Positions 1-7,553 of a stretch of DNA of 64,000 bases are shown in pieces (the first letter of the stretch is position 1; each line of letters begins with the position of its first letter). The position numbers were made by a program, and so were the translations under genes. The DNA is from Limnohabitans sp. MORI2. Lineage in GTDB: Bacteria; Pseudomonadota; Gammaproteobacteria; Burkholderiales; Burkholderiaceae_C. Under the pieces are notes generated by a model. The model searched no databases and was not told where the DNA came from. It was given only the letters and a program-made list of their open reading frames with translations. The stretch is taken from contig NZ_AP027058.1 in assembly GCF_027925025.1 (NCBI RefSeq), positions 930,001-994,000 on the forward strand. The letters are read 5' to 3'.

Positions 1-244
1 GATGGGAGAGGATGGCTTGATAGGCATGACTGTGGTACCAAGCTTCAGCCGTCTCTCGGTTTGGAAATTCCACAACGACTTGGCGCTCACCTTGGGGCTG
101 CCCTTCCAGTTGGGTGGAGTGCCCACCTCGAACCAAGTATTTGCCTCCAAACGCTTCAATGGTTTGGGGGACTTGGCCAGCATAGGTTGCATAAGCAACA
201 GGGTTGGTGATGGTGATTTGACCGACTAAGTAGGCTTTGGTCAT
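1..244 (-). CDS. DUF1330 family protein (3' end outside window)
   Basis: An open frame reads from an ATG at 244 to the window edge with no stop, so the C-terminus is missing. The visible ~81 residues begin MTKAYLVGQITI and contain GGKYLVRGG, EGQPQGERQVVVEFP and the AEAWYHSHAYQ motif, the hallmarks of the small ferredoxin-like-fold DUF1330 family, usually about 95 aa. The biochemical role of the family is not established. It lies 23 nt downstream of the DUF3297 gene on the same strand, so the two are probably cotranscribed. The Shine-Dalgarno is weak. Confidence 0.82.
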   Translation of the reverse strand, partial: MTKAYLVGQITITNPVAYATYAGQVPQTIEAFGGKYLVRGGHSTQLEGQPQGERQVVVEFPNRETAEAWYHSHAYQAILSH

Positions 245-267
245 CTGAGGCTTTCGTGTGGGATGTT

Positions 268-519
268 TTAACGATAAAACGCTTCAACCTTACCTTTGAG
301 TTTGATCAGCAAAGGTTTTCCCTTGCGATCCAGTGTTTTGTTGGAGGGGACTTTGATCCAACCTTCAGACAAACAATACTCTTCTACATCGAAGCGATCT
401 TTGTTATTGAAGCGAATGCCAATGTCGTGCTCGAACACCGCAGCCACGTAATGTGGGCTGCGCGGGTCAATCGACAAATGATCGGGGAGCGTGGGGCGTT
501 GTGTGTTTGCATCAGTCAT
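268..519 (-). CDS. DUF3297 family protein
   Basis: An 83-aa cytosolic protein starting MTDANTQRPTLPDHLSID. The SPHYVAAVFEHDIGIRFN and WIKVPSNKTLDRKGKP blocks match the compact DUF3297 family common in Beta- and Gammaproteobacteria, whose function is unknown. The frame stays open upstream to 597, but family members start at the ATG at 519, so that start is chosen. The full family length is present. It is probably cotranscribed with the DUF1330 gene 23 nt downstream. Confidence 0.8.
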   Translation of the reverse strand: MTDANTQRPTLPDHLSIDPRSPHYVAAVFEHDIGIRFNNKDRFDVEEYCLSEGWIKVPSNKTLDRKGKPLLIKLKGKVEAFYR

Positions 520-600
520 GCCTGTGATTTTCCATGATTTATGCGATGCGATGCACGTCAAGAGATGACGATAGGTTTGCAAATAAAATCCGAACACCTT

Positions 601-1056
601 ATGTCCAAATATTTATTTTTATTCTGCGTTGTTGTTTGGCATTCAAACCTGTGGGCAGGGTGGGTGTTTCTCACCAACAACAGCCACGGGGCTAACGATT
701 ACTACTACGCACCCGTCGAGGACAAGGGCAAGATCAAGGTATTGCGCACGTTCACCCAAATGCCGGTGGATGCCAAGGTGCCTTTTCATACACCGAAGGC
801 CGTCGTGAAAGTGACTTTGTATAACTACTCATCAGAGCAGTCGACGTACGAAATCAATTGCCAAGAGCAAACGATTCAATTGATGGAGCGAATTTTCTAC
901 CGCGATATGGTGGGTAAAGTGCCATTCATCACGCATCAGGCCAAAGATACGTTTATTCAGCAGAGTAATTCAGAGTTTGCGAAGCAATTCATCAAGACGC
1001 CTTTGCATTTTGATGACATCCGACACTACCGGATGCACGAGGCCGCTTGTCGATAA
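601..1056 (+). CDS. secreted protein, surface-adhesin-E-like
   Basis: A 151-aa protein from the ATG at 601. The N-terminus (MSKYLFLFCVVVWHSNLWA) is a signal peptide, so export to the periplasm or surface is expected. The mature part begins with a GWVFLTNN strand followed by a YYYAP segment, and has a single late cysteine in YEINCQEQ. This layout resembles the small adhesin-E-like family (short beta-rich secreted proteins with a W...YYD...C pattern), but similarity is only by eye. The frame extends upstream to 541, but the signal peptide fixes the start. It converges on the carbonic-anhydrase-like gene. Confidence 0.55.
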   Translation: MSKYLFLFCVVVWHSNLWAGWVFLTNNSHGANDYYYAPVEDKGKIKVLRTFTQMPVDAKVPFHTPKAVVKVTLYNYSSEQSTYEINCQEQTIQLMERIFYRDMVGKVPFITHQAKDTFIQQSNSEFAKQFIKTPLHFDDIRHYRMHEAACR

Positions 1057-1062
1057 AAAGGG

Positions 1063-1130
1063 GACCGCTCCCGGCGGTGAATTGGAGTCCACACGCGCCC
1101 TAAAACTTCGGGCTGGTGGCGAGAGCGGTC
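1063..1130. other. nested inverted-repeat element between convergent genes
   Basis: Perfect 8-bp outer arms GACCGCTC (1063-1070) and GAGCGGTC (1123-1130) enclose a second stem CCAC/GTGG (1089-1092/1116-1119) capped by GCCC/GGGC (1097-1100/1110-1113). The element sits in the 133-bp gap between two convergent genes. It has no U-tract on either side, so it is not a classical terminator. It could be a structured RNA, a processing or transcription barrier, or a small repeat. No known RNA family is recognised. Confidence 0.4.
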
Positions 1131-1189
1131 ATAAACCTAAGCAACCTTGAACCCTATATATCGGTCCAAAGTGCCAAGGCTTTAGCGGT

Positions 1190-1807
1190 TTAACCGATCA
1201 AATCCACACGACCGTCCAAACTCATCACGCCAGTGATGACGCTGAGCTTGGGATGACGCTTGAGCACTTGACGGCGGAACTCGTTCAAGGCTTCTGCATG
1301 TGCTTCAGTTTCGTCGTGCTTGTCAGCCACTTTGTCATCACCGAAGGCCAACTTGGCTGCGCCGCAATCGCGGTGGGTGATGCCCACCACGCGTTTGATG
1401 TGGTGCAAAGACACGGTGATGTCCAAGTTGTCCCAATAGGCTTTGTGCCAAGCTGAGAATTTGGGGTGCACAGCGCCGATGGGGCCGCCAGCAATCACGA
1501 ATTGGCTGTAGTTGTCGGTCAACTTGTCGCGGCTGATGCCTTGCAGCAAGCCCATGTATTGCCAGCTCAGGGTGGTAAAGCGTGGGTCAATGCAGTTGAC
1601 CAACATGGCTTCGTAGTTGCCGCTGGCAGCTTGCGCTTGAAAAGGCGAGAGGCCCATCAAACCGCCAGCCACAGTGGCGGCACCTGCGGCTAAGAAGCCG
1701 CGGCGTGAGTGGTTGCCGGCCAATTGAAGCGGGCCGCAGCAGGCGCAAGTAGGGGTCATGTTGCTCACAATAATGTCCTTGTTGTGGTTAAAAAGAGAGT
1801 TAGCCAT
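1190..1807 (-). CDS. Tat-exported beta-carbonic-anhydrase-like protein
   Basis: A 205-aa protein with a twin-arginine signal (SRRGFLAAGAATVAGG, residues 34-49), so folded export to the periplasm is predicted. The beta-carbonic anhydrase zinc motif C-x-D-x-R is present as C72-I-D74-P-R76, and H145-x-x-C148 (THRDCGA) supplies the remaining ligands. Family knowledge predicts interconversion of CO2 and bicarbonate. An N-terminal C-A-C-C cluster lies before the Tat motif. A start at the internal Met17 (position 1759) would place the RR pair nearer the N-terminus and is plausible. The region is short compared with typical beta-CAs (200-230 aa plus signal). Confidence 0.75.
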   Translation of the reverse strand: MANSLFNHNKDIIVSNMTPTCACCGPLQLAGNHSRRGFLAAGAATVAGGLMGLSPFQAQAASGNYEAMLVNCIDPRFTTLSWQYMGLLQGISRDKLTDNYSQFVIAGGPIGAVHPKFSAWHKAYWDNLDITVSLHHIKRVVGITHRDCGAAKLAFGDDKVADKHDETEAHAEALNEFRRQVLKRHPKLSVITGVMSLDGRVDLIG

Positions 1808-1909
1808 GGGTTGTCGGCATCAAACCGATAGGCTTTAGTAATTTTGATGATTTTTCCAGAATTTAATCATCCTCGGGCTTGGGGCTAATGCCCATGCGTG
1901 CCGTCGATA

Positions 1910-3850
1910 ATGATGTCAACCATGTCTAGCACTCCGTCTGCGTCTTCTACTTTTCGCGTTTTGAGCCTCATCCCCCCGATGACGCAACTCAACACGCCTT
2001 ACCCGTCCACCGCTTATTTGACGGGTTTTTTGCGCACTCAGGGGGTGGACGCAGTGCAAGAAGACTTGGCGTTGGGATTGGTGTTGGCCTTGTTCACGCC
2101 AGAGGGCTTGGCGCACGTCAGAGATTGCGCGCTGGCACGGCCAGAAGCGGAGCGCACGGCTTGTGTCAATTACTTCTTGGATTACTTTGGGCGCTATCAA
2201 TCTACTGTTGCGCTTGTCATCGCCTTTTTGCAAGGTCGTGACTCTACGTTGAGTCATCGCATCGCAGGGCGTGGCTTCTTGCCAGAGGGACCTCGTTTTG
2301 CCGCTTTGGATGCATATGACGATGAGGGCAGTGGCGACCCGTTGGCTTGGGCCTTTGGCGCATTGGGGCAACATGACCGTGCGCGCCATTTGGCCACCCT
2401 GTATTTGAATGACTTGGCCGATGTGCTGCGAGATGCTGTAGATAGTCGGTTTGAGTTCGTTCGTTATGCCGAGCAATTGGCCGGCAGTCAAGCTAGCTTT
2501 GAACCATTAGCTCAGGCCTTGGCCGCGCCCCCTACCTTGGTGGATCGCACGCTCCACGCGCTGACCTTGGCAACCATTGCGAAGCACCAACCTCAACTGG
2601 TGTTGTTGTCGGTGCCATTTCCAGGTGCTGTGTATGCGGCGTTTCGCATGGCTCAGACCATCAAGGCGCATCATCCGCACATTCGCATTGGCTTAGGGGG
2701 CGGCTTTGTGAATACAGAACTGCGCGAGCTGACCGAGCCACGTGTTTTTGACTACGTGGACTTCATCAGCTTAGATGCGGGAGAACGACCTTTGCTCGCG
2801 TTGATTGAGCATTTACACGGCAAGCGCAGTGTTCAACGTTTGGTGCGTACCTTTGTGCGTAACGAATCGGGGCATGTACAACTCATGAACTGGGCCGAAC
2901 CGGATGTGCCCTTTGAAGAGGTGGGAACACCCACTTGGGATGGCTTGCCTTTAGATCGTTATTTGTCTTTGCTCGACATGCTCAACCCCATGCATCGTTT
3001 GTGGAGCGATGGCCGCTGGAACAAGTTGACGGTGGCGCATGGGTGTTATTGGAAAAAATGCAGCTTTTGCGATGTGAGTCTCGACTACATCTCTCGCTAC
3101 GAAACCGCCTCTGCTTCAACCTTGGTGGATCGGATCGAAAAAATCGTGGCAGAAACAGGGCAGACTGGGTTTCACTTCGTAGACGAAGCTGCTCCGCCCA
3201 AAGCTCTGAAAGCCTTGGCTGAAGAACTATTGCGCCGTCAGGTGCATATCTCTTGGTGGGGCAATATTCGTTTTGAAAAAACCTTCACCCCGGAGTTGGC
3301 AGAGCTGTTGGCTCAAAGTGGTTGTATTGCCATGTCGGGAGGCTTGGAGGTGGCCTCCGATCGCTTGCTGACGCTCATGAAAAAAGGCGTCTCAGTTGAG
3401 CAAGTGGCGCAGGTGACCAAAGGGTTTTCAGATGCCGGCATTTTGGTGCATGCCTATCTCATGTACGGGTTTCCCACGCAAACGCTGCAAGACACCGTGG
3501 ATGCATTGGAATATGTGCGTCAACTCTTTGAAAACGGTTGCATTCAAAGTGGCTTCTTTCATCGCTTTGCCTGCACGGTGCATTCACCTGTGGGCCAAAA
3601 CCCGACTGACTATGGCGTACAGGTGGTTCCATTGCCGTCCGTGAGCTTTGCTAAGAACGATATTGCTTTCATCGACCCCACAGGGACTGATCACGACACC
3701 TTGGGGCGAGGGTTGAAAAAAGCCATTTACAACTACATGCACGGCGTGGGGTTAGAGACTGATGTGCGTGTGTGGTTTGAATTGCCCAAAGGGCAATGCC
3801 CCAAGCCCACGGTGGCCCGTCACAAAATTGCAAAAGCACTGGGGTATTGA
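1910..3850 (+). CDS. B12-binding-type radical SAM protein
   Basis: About 646 aa. The N-terminal half has a Rossmann-like region around LVLLSVPFPGAVYAAFRMAQ and GLGGGFVN, typical of cobalamin-binding domains of class B radical SAM proteins, though the classical DxHxxG motif is not seen. The iron-sulfur motif is GCYWKKCSFCD (DNA 3041-3073), so the cluster cysteines are spaced C-x4-C-x2-C rather than the common C-x3-C-x2-C. Downstream blocks (GFHFVDEAAPP, MSGGLEVASDRLL, LMYGFPTQT) fit a radical SAM TIM barrel. The substrate is unknown. ATG codons at 1910, 1913 and 1922 and a GTG at 1898 compete, none with a clear ribosome-binding site. Confidence 0.8.
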   Translation: MMSTMSSTPSASSTFRVLSLIPPMTQLNTPYPSTAYLTGFLRTQGVDAVQEDLALGLVLALFTPEGLAHVRDCALARPEAERTACVNYFLDYFGRYQSTVALVIAFLQGRDSTLSHRIAGRGFLPEGPRFAALDAYDDEGSGDPLAWAFGALGQHDRARHLATLYLNDLADVLRDAVDSRFEFVRYAEQLAGSQASFEPLAQALAAPPTLVDRTLHALTLATIAKHQPQLVLLSVPFPGAVYAAFRMAQTIKAHHPHIRIGLGGGFVNTELRELTEPRVFDYVDFISLDAGERPLLALIEHLHGKRSVQRLVRTFVRNESGHVQLMNWAEPDVPFEEVGTPTWDGLPLDRYLSLLDMLNPMHRLWSDGRWNKLTVAHGCYWKKCSFCDVSLDYISRYETASASTLVDRIEKIVAETGQTGFHFVDEAAPPKALKALAEELLRRQVHISWWGNIRFEKTFTPELAELLAQSGCIAMSGGLEVASDRLLTLMKKGVSVEQVAQVTKGFSDAGILVHAYLMYGFPTQTLQDTVDALEYVRQLFENGCIQSGFFHRFACTVHSPVGQNPTDYGVQVVPLPSVSFAKNDIAFIDPTGTDHDTLGRGLKKAIYNYMHGVGLETDVRVWFELPKGQCPKPTVARHKIAKALGY

Positions 3851-3924
3851 TTTTTTCTTTGCCCCTGAGCTAAAAACCAGCGAATTTGTGATTAGAATAG
3901 CGGCTTCGGAATTAAACACTCCAC

Positions 3925-4000
3925 GCGGGAATAGCTCAGTTGGTAGAGCGCAACCTTGCCAAGGTTGAGGTCGCGAGTTCGAGCCTCGTTTCCCGCTCCA
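3925..4000 (+). tRNA. tRNA-Gly (anticodon GCC)
   Basis: A full cloverleaf: acceptor GCGGGAA pairs with TTCCCGC, the D-arm contains AGCTCAGTTGGTAGAGC, the anticodon stem CAACC/GGTTG holds the loop TTGCCAA, and the T-arm contains GTTCGAGCC. The CCA end is encoded. A strong terminator follows. Confidence 0.97.
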
Positions 4001-4009
4001 AATTTAAAA

Positions 4010-4038
4010 GCCCTCAGATGAAAGTCTGAGGGCTTTTT
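4010..4038 (+). terminator. rho-independent terminator of tRNA-Gly
   Basis: Hairpin GCCCTCAGA / TCTGAGGGC with a TGAAAG loop, followed by TTTTT. It lies 9 nt after the tRNA-Gly CCA and can also end the convergent minus-strand gene from the other side. Confidence 0.9.
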
Positions 4039-4048
4039 CTATTGGTAT

Positions 4049-4432
4049 TTATTTTTTAGGTAATGAGCCGCCACTTTTGACGCATTCATCCACAGTCTTG
4101 AATTCTGTGAATTTCTTGGTGCGCTCGTAGCTTGGGCTGTTTTTGTCGTGACAAATGCCAGAGTCAGACTTTTTCACGATCGGATCAGCCGCCGCGGCGG
4201 GTTGTCCAGCAGCAGCGCGACCGCCACTCTTGATGCATTCATCCATGGACGCAAAACCTGTGAACTTCTTGGTATTTCCGTAGGACGTGCTGGTTTTGTC
4301 ATGGCAAATTCCTGCATCTGATTTCTTGACCACGGGGTCAGCGGTTTCTTTTTTGTCCGCAGCGTGTGTCAAGTTGAGGCTCAAGCCAAGAAGAGCTGCG
4401 AGCAAAAAGTGAGAGGCAATGCGTGGTGTCAT
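4049..4432 (-). CDS. secreted protein with two SGICHD-type repeats
   Basis: A 127-aa protein with a clear signal peptide (MTPRIASHFLLAALLGLSLNL, cleavage near THA-A). The mature part is two near-identical units of about 38 residues, each DP-V/I-VKKSD-x-GICHD, then a serine/tyrosine stretch, TKKFT-x-F, a DEC motif and KSGG. Each unit carries two cysteines (GICHD and DEC) that could form a disulfide. The same short motif is known as a tail module on some bacterial nuclease-like and secreted proteins. Here it stands alone as a duplicated unit linked by an Ala/Pro spacer. The function is unknown. Confidence 0.7.
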   Translation of the reverse strand: MTPRIASHFLLAALLGLSLNLTHAADKKETADPVVKKSDAGICHDKTSTSYGNTKKFTGFASMDECIKSGGRAAAGQPAAAADPIVKKSDSGICHDKNSPSYERTKKFTEFKTVDECVKSGGSLPKK

Positions 4433-4586
4433 GGAAGTATTCCTTAGTGGACTTTAAGATTTGACGTTTTAAGCATGGCTTAAAAAAATTCACCGCCAAT
4501 ATAGACGAAAAAATATCCTCAATCGGTCATGAATTGCCCGAGTCTCAAAGGTGGTCTGACGTAAAATCTGCAATCACAAAGACACT

Positions 4587-4676
4587 GCCCGAGTGGTGAA
4601 ATTGGTAGACACAAGAGACTTAAAATCTCTCGCTTCCGTAAGGGGCGTGCCGGTTCGATTCCGGCCTCGGGCACCA
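4587..4676 (+). tRNA. tRNA-Leu (anticodon TAA)
   Basis: Acceptor GCCCGAG pairs with CTCGGGC, the anticodon stem AGAGA/TCTCT has the loop CTTAAAA (anticodon TAA), and a long class-II variable arm (CGCTTCCGTAAGGGGCG region) precedes the T-arm GGTTCGATTCC. CCA is encoded. Confidence 0.97.
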
Positions 4677-4705
4677 CTGAATCAGCACAAGGAAGGAGTT
4701 TCGTC

Positions 4706-5335
4706 ATGGCACGCTACAACGCCGCGTATGAAATCCATGTGCATGGACTAGTCCCCTTGCAGCCCGAAGTCGGCGTAGACCAGTTGCATGACGCACTGCG
4801 ACCGCTTTGGCAGTATGCAGGTGCTGCATCGCTGGAAGATGGTGCAAGCAGCTCATACCCCGAAGAGCCAGGCATTCGTTTCAACCCAGAAGAACATACC
4901 TTGCAAATGTGCTGGACGGTTTCTGGTGATGATGACTTCCGCCAAAGCCTCGATGACATGTGCATGAATTTGAACGAACTCACAGCTGCAGGCGCTGCGA
5001 TTGAAGTCACGTTTTATGACAACGACTTTGATGAAGAGGATGAGTCGCGAGGCCAAAACTCACGTGATGATTTCATGATGCTTTTTGTCGGCCCCACGCC
5101 TGCAGACATCATGCAAGCCCAACGTGACATGCTCGTCAATGATGTGATTCATTTGATGGAGCGTCATTTCGATGGCGCAGAGTTGGGCGGCGTGGTCAAT
5201 GAAATTGACAAACTTTTCTCAGACCGTTTTGACAACCTCGTGAACTCTTTGGATTTGGGCCGCACACCACGCGGCCCCAATGGAGGTCACGGTGGTGGCG
5301 GTCATGGTGGCCGCAAGCCTCGGCACTTGCACTGA
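4706..5335 (+). CDS. conserved DUF6806-like protein
   Basis: A 209-aa cytosolic protein with a good ribosome-binding site (AAGGAG) 11 nt before the ATG. It begins MARYNAAYEIHVHGLVPLQ, is rich in acidic residues around residues 110-120 (DNDFDEEDE), and ends in a Gly/His-rich tail (GGHGGGGHGGRKPRHLH) that could bind metal. It matches from memory a Comamonadaceae-restricted family labelled DUF6806. No enzymatic motif is visible. It lies directly after tRNA-Leu, possibly sharing its promoter. Confidence 0.65.
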   Translation: MARYNAAYEIHVHGLVPLQPEVGVDQLHDALRPLWQYAGAASLEDGASSSYPEEPGIRFNPEEHTLQMCWTVSGDDDFRQSLDDMCMNLNELTAAGAAIEVTFYDNDFDEEDESRGQNSRDDFMMLFVGPTPADIMQAQRDMLVNDVIHLMERHFDGAELGGVVNEIDKLFSDRFDNLVNSLDLGRTPRGPNGGHGGGGHGGRKPRHLH

Positions 5336-5383
5336 GGCTGTCAAAACACAGAAGCGCCTCGCTGCTCCCTCGTGTTCAGATAT

Positions 5384-5415
5384 AAAAAAGCCGCTCATGC
5401 TAGAGCGGCTTTTTC
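5384..5415. terminator. bidirectional terminator
   Basis: Hairpin GCCGCTC / GAGCGGC with a short ATGCTA loop, flanked by AAAAAA on the left and TTTTT on the right. It sits between the convergent DUF6806-like gene and the fumarase gene, so it can serve both strands. Confidence 0.88.
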
Positions 5416-5430
5416 ATTCAGTGGCTTCGA

Positions 5431-6981
5431 TCAGTTCGCCTTAATACCAATGCCTTTGAATTCGCCGGAGGCAATGCGCTTTTCCCACTCGGCTGGGCCA
5501 GTGATGTGAGCGCTGGTGCCACCTGAGTCGACCGCTACAGTCACGGGCATGTCGACCACGTCGAACTCGTAAATGGCTTCCATGCCGAGGTCGGCAAAAC
5601 CCACCACCTTGGCGTTTTTAATCGCCTTGGACACGAGGTAAGCCGCACCGCCCACGGCCATGAGGTAGGCCGACTTGTGCTTTTTGATGGCTTCAATGGC
5701 AGTCGGGCCGCGTTCGGCTTTGCCCACCATCGAGATCAAGCCAGTTTGCGACAACATCATCTCGGTGAACTTGTCCATGCGGGTGGCTGTGGTGGGGCCT
5801 GCGGGGCCCACGACTTCGTCGCGCACGGGGTCCACGGGGCCGACGTAGTAAATCACGCGGTTGGTGAAGTCCACAGGCAACTTCTCGCCTTTGGCCAGCA
5901 TGTCTTGGATGCGCTTGTGTGCGGCATCGCGGCCGGTCAACATCTTGCCGTTGAGCAAAATGGTTTGGCCGGGTTTCCAGCTCGCCACCTCTTCTTTGGT
6001 GAGGGTGTTGAGGTCCACACGTTTGCTTTGCTGTGTGTTGGGTGTCCAGTCGACGTTGGGCCACAGGTCCAACGAGGGGGCTTCCAAGAACACGGGGCCT
6101 GAGCCGTCCATCACAAAGTGGGCGTGGCGGGTGGCGGCGCAGTTGGGAATCATCGCGATGGGCTTGCTGGCCGCATGCGTGGGGTACATCTTGATCTTCA
6201 CATCGAGCACCGTGGTCAAGCCGCCCAAGCCTTGTGCGCCAATGCCCAAGGCGTTGACCTTGTGGTACAGCTCCAAGCGCAGTTCTTCGACTTGGCTGAG
6301 TTTTTCACCTTTGCTGGATTTCTCGAGCAACTGGTACATGTCCAAGTCGTCCATCAAGCTTTCTTTGGCCATGAGCACGGCTTTTTCAGCGGTGCCGCCA
6401 ATGCCAATGCCCAACATGCCGGGAGGGCACCAGCCCGCACCCATCGTGGGCACAGTTTTCAAGACCCAATCGACGATGTTGTCGCTGGGGTTGAGCATGT
6501 ACATCTTCGATTTGTTTTCGCTGCCGCCGCCTTTGGCTGCGACGGTGATGTCCACTTTGTTGCCAGGCACGATTTGCGTGAAGATCACCGCAGGTGTGTT
6601 GTCTTTGGTGTTTTTGCGAGCGAACTGAGGGTCGTCTACCACCGAGGCGCGCAGCATGTTGTCGGGGTGGTTGTAGCCACGGCGCACGCCTTCGTTGATG
6701 GCGTCTTCCAAGCTGCCAGTAAAGCCTTCCCAGCGCACATCCATACCGATTTTCAAGAACACGTTGACGATACCGGTGTCTTGGCAAATGGGGCGATGAC
6801 CAAACGCGCTCATCTTGCTGTTGGTCAAGATTTGCGCAATCGCGTCTTTGGCCGCAGGGCTTTGTTCGCGTTCGTAGGCGCTGGCCAAGTGCGAAATGAA
6901 ATCAGCAGGGTGGTAGTAGCTGATGTATTGCAGGGCGGCGGCGACCGATTCAATCAGGTCGTTTTGGCGGATCGTGGTCAT
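5431..6981 (-). CDS. fumA: fumarate hydratase, class I (iron-sulfur)
   Basis: A 516-aa single-chain class I fumarase that hydrates fumarate to L-malate in the TCA cycle. The cluster cysteines are in PICQDTGIVNV (Cys66), GAGWCPPGMLG and NCAATRHAHF, the three positions expected for the [4Fe-4S] centre. N-terminal alpha and C-terminal beta regions are both present (YYVGPVDP, GPTTATRMD and VDSGGTSAH motifs). The length agrees with the one-chain FumA/FumB type. The start follows a purine stretch (AGGACTTCTCC on the coding strand). The gene converges on the DUF6806-like gene and sits downstream of a cytochrome c gene on the same strand. Confidence 0.93.
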   Translation of the reverse strand: MTTIRQNDLIESVAAALQYISYYHPADFISHLASAYEREQSPAAKDAIAQILTNSKMSAFGHRPICQDTGIVNVFLKIGMDVRWEGFTGSLEDAINEGVRRGYNHPDNMLRASVVDDPQFARKNTKDNTPAVIFTQIVPGNKVDITVAAKGGGSENKSKMYMLNPSDNIVDWVLKTVPTMGAGWCPPGMLGIGIGGTAEKAVLMAKESLMDDLDMYQLLEKSSKGEKLSQVEELRLELYHKVNALGIGAQGLGGLTTVLDVKIKMYPTHAASKPIAMIPNCAATRHAHFVMDGSGPVFLEAPSLDLWPNVDWTPNTQQSKRVDLNTLTKEEVASWKPGQTILLNGKMLTGRDAAHKRIQDMLAKGEKLPVDFTNRVIYYVGPVDPVRDEVVGPAGPTTATRMDKFTEMMLSQTGLISMVGKAERGPTAIEAIKKHKSAYLMAVGGAAYLVSKAIKNAKVVGFADLGMEAIYEFDVVDMPVTVAVDSGGTSAHITGPAEWEKRIASGEFKGIGIKAN

Positions 6982-7072
6982 GGAGAAGTCCTGAAAAAAG
7001 GCCAGAAGTAAAAACAGCGGCTGAGTTTACTCAAAGCCGCTGTCTTGATGCTTGCACCGCAAGGGCGCGTCG

Positions 7073-7384
7073 TTATTTGGTGCTGAGCACCCAAGCTGCC
7101 AATTTCTTGGCTTCTGCATCATTCACTTGCGTATTGGCGGGCATGGGCACTGGCCCCCAAACGCCTGCGCCGCCTTTTTGAATCTTGGTGGCCAGTTTGT
7201 CGGCTGCACTTTTGTCGCCTGCATATTTGGCCGCGACATCTTTGTAGGCAGGGCCCACTAGCTTTTTGTCTACCGCATGACAAGCAAGGCAATTTTTAGA
7301 AGTAGCCAACGCAAGATCAGCCCACGCAGGAGAGGTCATGAAGCTGACTGCTGCAACAGTGAAAAAAATAAGATGCTTTTTCAT
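7073..7384 (-). CDS. small c-type cytochrome (c551/c552-like)
   Basis: A 103-aa protein with a signal peptide ([22 protein letters not shown]) and one heme-binding motif CLACH near residue 32. The distal methionine ligand is in the [11 protein letters not shown] segment. Size and motif order fit the monoheme class I c551/c552 periplasmic electron carriers. A good ribosome-binding site (GGAGACATCC on the coding strand) precedes the ATG. It is divergent from ilvD. Confidence 0.9.
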   Translation of the reverse strand: MKKHLIFFTVAAVSFMTSPAWADLALATSKNCLACHAVDKKLVGPAYKDVAAKYAGDKSAADKLATKIQKGGAGVWGPVPMPANTQVNDAEAKKLAAWVLSTK

Positions 7385-7553
7385 AAGGATGTCTCCGAAG
7401 GGGACTGAGATAAAGACAGTTTAGCGTGCTGAATTCATGTGCACTTTCGTGTTCGTGGTGTGGCGAACATGACATGCCCAGACATCTGGGTATTGGGGCG
7501 TGGGCGATAATCAAAAGACTTAATCGACATACTTTTTCATCGGAGCTTCTCAC

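Noticed and set aside
6118..7011. 297-codon open frame on the plus strand across the fumarase gene
   Set aside because: It is antisense to a clear class I fumarase with all cluster motifs. The translation is His/Ala/Val-rich without any recognisable domain, typical of a shadow frame in GC-rich DNA.
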